DNA from: Lentzea aerocolonigenes
GTDB lineage: Bacteria; Actinomycetota; Actinomycetes; Mycobacteriales; Pseudonocardiaceae
Direction: 5' to 3'
NCBI RefSeq assembly: GCF_000955955.1
Contig: NZ_JYJG01000394.1
Coordinates: forward strand, 1-23,401
Length of the DNA: 23,401 nt
Below the pieces are notes generated by a model. The model made no database searches. It was not told where the DNA came from and saw nothing but the letters and a program-made list of their open reading frames with translations. Position 1 is the first letter of the stretch. Each line of letters opens with the position of its first letter. Shown here one piece after another: positions 19,386 to 23,401 of this stretch. Both the position numbers and the translations under genes were made by a program.

Positions 19386-19666
19386 CGGAGTGCTCGCAGA
19401 CCCGCTTCGAGGCGGTCGAGGGCGGCTCCCACGGCCGCGGCGACGGTGACCTCGAAGATCTCCTCCTCGCCGCACCCGGCGGCTTTCAACGCGGTGATGT
19501 CCTCTTCGGACACCCGGTAGGACGTGTCCCGCACGGACCTGACGTATCCGGTCCACACGCCGGGTGCGGTGCCAGAGGCCGCGGCGTCGCGGAGGCCGGG
19601 ATCCGTGACACCGGGCCCGTCGAGCACAGCCGCGCGCAGTGCGGTCAGACGGTCGGCTGGGTGCAT
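19382..19666 (-). CDS. Small CMD-like partner protein without CxxC
   Basis: A 94-residue cytoplasmic protein beginning MHPADRLTALRAAVLDGPGV, with a helix-rich core (YVRSVRDTSYRVSEEDITAL, KAAGCGEEEIFEVTVAAAVG). The pattern resembles the helical carboxymuconolactone-decarboxylase fold (the EEEIFEVTVAAAxG helix), but the CxxC motif is absent; the one Cys is in AAGCGEEE. It sits between the subtilase and the CxxC AhpD-like gene, overlapping the first by TGATG and the second by ATGA, so the two CMD-type proteins are made together and may form a heteromer. AAGGAGGA 3 nt before the ATG confirms the start. Family assignment is moderate. Confidence 0.82.
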   Translation of the reverse strand: MHPADRLTALRAAVLDGPGVTDPGLRDAAASGTAPGVWTGYVRSVRDTSYRVSEEDITALKAAGCGEEEIFEVTVAAAVGAALDRLEAGLRALR

Positions 19667-20868
19667 CACTCCTCCTTCCGGTACTCCCACTCGTACGGCC
19701 TGATGGCGGGATCGCCATCGGGGGCGGTGAGGGCGTGGAACGCCGTCCAGGCGTCGGTCTTGTCCTTCGCCATCTTCGCCGCGATCACTCCGCCGAGCTG
19801 GGCGGCGGCGCAGGAAGTGCCCCGCCACGACACGAACCCCGACTCAAAAGCCCCGATCCGGCCGGTCTTGAGTTCGACCTCGGGAGCGGCGAGGTAGGAG
19901 CTGACGAACTCACCGGCCGGACCAGGGTCGACCGTGCAGGTCACCCACGGGAGGTCAGGGCTGTAGTCCTGGCCGTACGACACGGCCGAGGGCGATCCGG
20001 TGAACGGGGTCGGCAGCCCGGCGGCGATGACGCTGGGCAGCGCGGCCGGCCAGGTGGGGGAGTGGCGCGTGACGCCGAGGTCGGACGTCATGGCCGTCGT
20101 CGCGCCGTGGTTGCCCGCGGCCGCCACGACGGTGATGCGGCGGCTGAGCCGTTCGACCGCCCGCTCGATGATCAACGGCGCCTTGCCGTCGTAGGTGCGG
20201 CACCCGCTGGCCAAGACCAGCAGCTGCACCCGTTCGTCCGGCTCGTCCGTGTAGAACTGCTCCAGCTTCTTGACCACGGACCACGCGGAGGCCTTGCCCC
20301 TGCCGTTCAGCGCGGCCCTGGCGACGAGAGTGGCGCCGGGCGCCTGCTGCAGGATGAGCCCGGCCATGAACACGCCGTGCCCTTCCTCGAAGTAGGGGAC
20401 GGTCGCTTCCTGGGTCTCGAACTTGTCGAAGCCGACCGCCTCGATGGCGTGGTCGGGGATGTCCGGGTGGTCGAAGATCTCGGTGTCGAGCAGTCCGATC
20501 CGCACGCCGCGACCGTCGTCGCCGGTCAGCCACCCGTCCGGCTTGGTGGTCGGGTCCGGATCCCAGAGCGCGTGGCTGCAGGTCTGCGGGTACGCGCCGA
20601 ACATGCTGGACATCTCCCGGTTCTTGCCGAGCAGCGGGATCCAGCCGCCGGACCGCCCGCCGATCCGGGCGCGCACCTCGGTCAGCACCGGGTCGAGATC
20701 GCTGACCTCCTCGCCGTCGGCGTACGTGAGTGCGAGGAGGGTCAGGTCGAACGCGTGTGCGCTGCCCGCTTGCTTGCTGGTGATCGCGAGCTCGTCGAGC
20801 ACCTGCTGCACGGCGTCGAGGTGGGTGGTGTCGACGACGAGTTGACTGGCTTCCTCTGCACTGGTCAT
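19666..20868 (-). CDS. S8 subtilisin-like serine peptidase, apparently intracellular
   Basis: A 400-residue subtilase. Catalytic residues: Asp128 in VRIGLLDTEIFDHPDI, His164 in EEGHGVFMAGLI, oxyanion Asn253 in VVAAAGNHG and Ser352 in WRGTSCAAAQLGG. The about 110-residue N-terminal part (TSAEEASQLVVDTTHLDAVQ) has no signal peptide or membrane segment, so it is probably cytosolic or exported another way. GGAGG 5 nt upstream fixes the ATG at 20868; a longer open frame to 21003 runs into the divergent gene and is rejected. It is first of a three-gene unit with the two CMD-like proteins and divergent from the TPR-CHAT protease by 67 bp. Subtilase-CHAT pairs occur in actinobacterial conflict-type loci, so a proteolytic cascade is possible but unproven. 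Confidence 0.93.
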   Translation of the reverse strand: MTSAEEASQLVVDTTHLDAVQQVLDELAITSKQAGSAHAFDLTLLALTYADGEEVSDLDPVLTEVRARIGGRSGGWIPLLGKNREMSSMFGAYPQTCSHALWDPDPTTKPDGWLTGDDGRGVRIGLLDTEIFDHPDIPDHAIEAVGFDKFETQEATVPYFEEGHGVFMAGLILQQAPGATLVARAALNGRGKASAWSVVKKLEQFYTDEPDERVQLLVLASGCRTYDGKAPLIIERAVERLSRRITVVAAAGNHGATTAMTSDLGVTRHSPTWPAALPSVIAAGLPTPFTGSPSAVSYGQDYSPDLPWVTCTVDPGPAGEFVSSYLAAPEVELKTGRIGAFESGFVSWRGTSCAAAQLGGVIAAKMAKDKTDAWTAFHALTAPDGDPAIRPYEWEYRKEE

Positions 20869-20922
20869 GTCAGCCTCCGGAGTGAGTTCCCGCTGAACCG
20901 ATGCCGCCGCGCGTCGCGTTGA

Positions 20923-20928
20923 TACCTT
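20923..20928 (+). promoter_or_regulatory. Possible -10 of the TPR-CHAT gene, leaderless
   Basis: TACCTT in the 67-bp divergent gap 20869-20935, 7 nt before the ATG at 20936, the same spacing as the dgdA -10 element. There is no convincing -35. The rest of the gap holds the subtilase ribosome site (GGAGG, 20874-20878) and no clear palindrome. Confidence 0.35.
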
Positions 20929-20935
20929 GGTCATC

Positions 20936-23380
20936 ATGCTGGCGGGATCGGCGTTACACGCGGCGCGCGAGGCGATGCACCTCGCCGACGTCGACCCGGT
21001 CAAGGCGATCCCGCTGGCCTCCCAGATCGTCGCCGCAGCTCAGGGTGATGCCGAGGCCCAGGCGCTGGCCGAGCAGGCGTGGGGCCACGCGCTGGCCCAG
21101 ACCGGGCAGGTCGACCTCGCTGTCACCCATCTGCGCCGCGCGGTCCGGCTGGGCACCGGCGAGGCGGCGGCGGAAAGCCGGATGAAGCTCGCGTTCGCGC
21201 TCGTGCACCAGGGTCGTGCCGCGTCAGCCCTGCGCGAGCTGGATCTGGCGGTTCCGGCGCTGGACGCGCGTGCTCGGGGGCAACGGGCCGTGATCCTCTA
21301 CCACCTGGGCAGGCTGGACGACGCGTTCGCCGACTACCAGGTCGCCGAGCGCGCCATCCGCCGCAGCGGCGACCAGCTCCACCTGCAGCGGGTCCTGCTC
21401 AACCGGGGTGTCCTGCAGGCGGAGCGCAACAACTTCGCGGCGGCCACCAAGGACCTGCTCGAAGCCGACCGGCTGGCGCGTGAGCTGGGCCGCCACCTCG
21501 TGGTCGGCATCATCGCGGAGAACCTCGGCTTCGTGGAGGGCCGCCGTGGTGACGTCCCCGCCGCGCTGGCGCATCTGGACAGGGCCGAGGAGATCATCGC
21601 CCAGCACGGCGGTCAGCTGGCACCCGTGCTGCTGGACCGCGCCGAGCTGCTGATGTCCGTCGGGCTGGCCGGCGAAGCACGCGACCACGCCGCGCAGGCG
21701 ATCACGGCGTTCCGGGACGACGGCCGCCAGCTCAAGGTCCCCGAGACCCGGCTCCTGCTCGCCGAGGCCGCTCTGCTCGCCGCCGACCCGGCCGCGGCCG
21801 GTCAGCACGCCCGCGCCGCTCTCGCCCAGTTCATCCGACAGGGGCGTGACCATCACGCGGCGCTGGCCCGCGCGACGGTGCTCCGTGCCGCGTTGAGTGC
21901 CGGAAAGCCGTGCCGGATCAGCGATCCGGAGGGAATGGTGGCCGCCCTGCACGGTCGCCCGGCCGCCGTCGTGCAGGCACACCTCGACCTGGCCGCCGTC
22001 GCAGGCCGCCGAAGACAGCCGGCTCGCGCGGCCGAGCACCTCGCCATCGCGAGCCGGGCGCGGGGGAGTGGCCCGGCCACGCTGCGGGCGCGCGGCTGGT
22101 ACGCCCAAGCGTTGTTGCTGGAGCGCACCAACCCCCGCTCCGCTGCTGCCGCGGCGCGACGAGGGCTTCGCGTTCTCGACGAGAACCACGCCTCGCTGGG
22201 CGCCAGCGATCTTCGCGCCCACTCGGCGATGCATCGTGCTGACCTGGCCTCGCTGGGCCTTCGGGTCGCGTTGAGCTCCGGCAAGCCCGCGGACGTGTTC
22301 GAGTGGGCGGAACGGGGGCGTGCGAGCCGGTTCCTGCAGCACTCCGTTCGTCCGCCTGACGACCCTGAGCTGGCCTCGCTCCTGCCCTTGTTGCGCGCCA
22401 CGGCTCTCGAACTGGAGAGCAGTCCCAGTCCACGGCTCCGGCATCGCCAGGTCGAGCTGGAGCGGCAGATCAAGAACCGCAGCCGCCAGCTGCGGGCTGT
22501 CACCGGTGGTCCCGCCGACCCGGTGCGACCGTCCTCATTGGACCAGCTGGCCGACGGCCGCCTGGAACTGCGCACGGTCGGTCCGGTCGGCGAGATCGGC
22601 GATCTGCTGGCGCGGGTGCCGTTCGCGTTGCGGCACCTGGCTCACCGGCCACGCCCGGAGATCGCCGAGCTGCTCCGCTCCACCGCGTCGAAGCTCGACT
22701 CGCTGCTCCTGTCCGGGTGCGACCGGCCGCTGGTCGTGGTGCCGACCGGAGTGCTGCACGACGTCCCGTGGTCGACTTTGCCGTCGTGCCAAGGCAAACC
22801 GGTCGTGGTCTCGCCGTCGGCGACCCTGTGGCACACCGCCTCTTCCCGGCCTGCTCGCCCGCGCACCTACGCGGTCGCGAGCGGTCCGGGCCTGCCGGGT
22901 GCCTCGGCGGAAGCTGCGGCCGTGGCCGAGATCCACCAGATCGCCAGCCCTGCGTCCGCGACCGTCGACGACGTCCTGAAAGCCCTGAACACGGCCAGCA
23001 CCGTGCACCTCGCGGCCCACGGCCGGCTCAACCCGGACAACCCGCTGTTCTCCGCGCTGTCCCTGCACGACGGCCCGCTCGTGGTCTACGACGTCCAGCG
23101 CCTCGACCAGGTCCCGGAAACCGTGATCATGGCCGCCTGCGACGCCGGCCGCTCGGTCGTGGTGTCCGGCAACGAACTCCTCGGGCTCGCCGCGACGTTC
23201 CTGGAACGCGGCACCTCGCAGCTGATCGCCCCGGTCGTGCCGGTGCCGGACGCCGAGACCGAGGAGCTGATGGTCGCGGTGCACCGGCGGTTGCGCGACG
23301 GCCGGACGCCCGCGGAGGCGCTGGCCGAGGCCCAGCAGGAACTGGGCCAGCCCAGCGGTTTCGTCTGCGTCGGCGCCTAG
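20936..23380 (+). CDS. TPR-CHAT caspase-like protease
   Basis: An 814-residue cytoplasmic protein. Residues about 1-460 are helical TPR-like repeats (for example AQTGQVDLAVTHLRRAVRLG, YHLGRLDDAFADYQVAERAI, RRGDVPAALAHLDRAEEII); about 485-525 is a charged helical linker; about 590-814 is a CHAT domain. The caspase-type dyad is visible as VHLAAHGRL (His695) and IMAACDAGRS (Cys735), followed by the family-typical ELLGLAATFLERGTSQLIAP. Known relatives include the TPR-CHAT subunit of Craspase and bacterial effectors of abortive responses, so the TPR part likely senses a partner that triggers proteolysis. The ATG at 20936 is favoured over a TTG 9 nt upstream. No ATPase, sensor or reverse transcriptase partner lies in the window; the DNA downstream is cut off after 21 bases. 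Confidence 0.93.
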   Translation: MLAGSALHAAREAMHLADVDPVKAIPLASQIVAAAQGDAEAQALAEQAWGHALAQTGQVDLAVTHLRRAVRLGTGEAAAESRMKLAFALVHQGRAASALRELDLAVPALDARARGQRAVILYHLGRLDDAFADYQVAERAIRRSGDQLHLQRVLLNRGVLQAERNNFAAATKDLLEADRLARELGRHLVVGIIAENLGFVEGRRGDVPAALAHLDRAEEIIAQHGGQLAPVLLDRAELLMSVGLAGEARDHAAQAITAFRDDGRQLKVPETRLLLAEAALLAADPAAAGQHARAALAQFIRQGRDHHAALARATVLRAALSAGKPCRISDPEGMVAALHGRPAAVVQAHLDLAAVAGRRRQPARAAEHLAIASRARGSGPATLRARGWYAQALLLERTNPRSAAAAARRGLRVLDENHASLGASDLRAHSAMHRADLASLGLRVALSSGKPADVFEWAERGRASRFLQHSVRPPDDPELASLLPLLRATALELESSPSPRLRHRQVELERQIKNRSRQLRAVTGGPADPVRPSSLDQLADGRLELRTVGPVGEIGDLLARVPFALRHLAHRPRPEIAELLRSTASKLDSLLLSGCDRPLVVVPTGVLHDVPWSTLPSCQGKPVVVSPSATLWHTASSRPARPRTYAVASGPGLPGASAEAAAVAEIHQIASPASATVDDVLKALNTASTVHLAAHGRLNPDNPLFSALSLHDGPLVVYDVQRLDQVPETVIMAACDAGRSVVVSGNELLGLAATFLERGTSQLIAPVVPVPDAETEELMVAVHRRLRDGRTPAEALAEAQQELGQPSGFVCVGA

Positions 23381-23401
23381 TAGTGCTTTGTCGGGTCAGC
23401 A

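Noticed and set aside
19667..19828. 54-residue N-terminal extension of the small CMD-like protein
   Set aside because: It is an out-of-frame reading of the subtilase C-terminus; AAGGAGGA supports the ATG at 19666.
20869..21003. Extended start of the subtilase at 21003
   Set aside because: Would overlap the TPR-CHAT gene on the other strand; a good GGAGG site supports 20868.

Overview
The window is high-GC, densely coding actinobacterial DNA with frequent GTG/TTG starts, 1-4 nt gene overlaps, a SARP/AfsR-type regulator, a Tat lipoprotein binding protein and sugar permeases without their own ATPase. The style fits a soil Pseudonocardiales-type actinomycete (Lentzea, Saccharothrix, Amycolatopsis and relatives); the genus is inference. 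No rRNA, tRNA, CRISPR array, insertion sequence or phage gene was seen.

Layout. (1) 70-3975, minus: an APH-fold phosphotransferase followed by a large AfsR/SARP-NB-ARC-TPR regulator. (2) 3999-5267, plus: a stand-alone LanC-like protein with a Cys-Cys-Gly zinc motif, divergent from the phosphotransferase across only 23 bp and converging on a luciferase-like flavin monooxygenase (5259-6260, minus). (3) 6324-12052, minus: a galactoside operon of binding lipoprotein, two permeases and a GH2 beta-galactosidase. It has a clear promoter with a palindromic LacI-type operator just downstream of the predicted start of transcription. The beta-galactosidase frame is broken by a perfect 16-bp tandem duplication. 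(4) 12161-15287: lacI and a LysR gene share a TGATG junction. The LysR gene is divergent from a class III aminotransferase-fold gene that closely resembles 2,2-dialkylglycine decarboxylase, so the pair is dgdR/dgdA, with a 19-bp LysR-type palindrome centred near -65 of dgdA. (5) 15347-18693, minus: a 50-aa conserved-looking small protein, a 17-bp perfect hairpin, and a secreted 1029-aa M14 zinc carboxypeptidase with long C-terminal extensions. (6) 18829-23380: a divergent protease module. On the plus strand is a TPR-CHAT (caspase-like) protein. On the minus strand are an intracellular-looking S8 subtilase, a small carboxymuconolactone-decarboxylase-like protein and a CxxC AhpD-like protein whose frame is broken by an apparent one-base deletion.

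How the genes work together. Regions 3 and 4 are catabolic: galactoside uptake and cleavage, and breakdown of alpha,alpha-dialkyl amino acids such as 2-aminoisobutyrate, with the two regulators translationally coupled. Region 6 is the best candidate for an undescribed system: two proteases of different clans, a TPR scaffold and an AhpD/CMD redox pair in one compact divergent locus without other recognised partners. Two frame breaks in 23 kb raise the question of assembly quality versus real gene decay; the 16-bp duplication in lacZ is a typical replication-slippage event and is directly testable.
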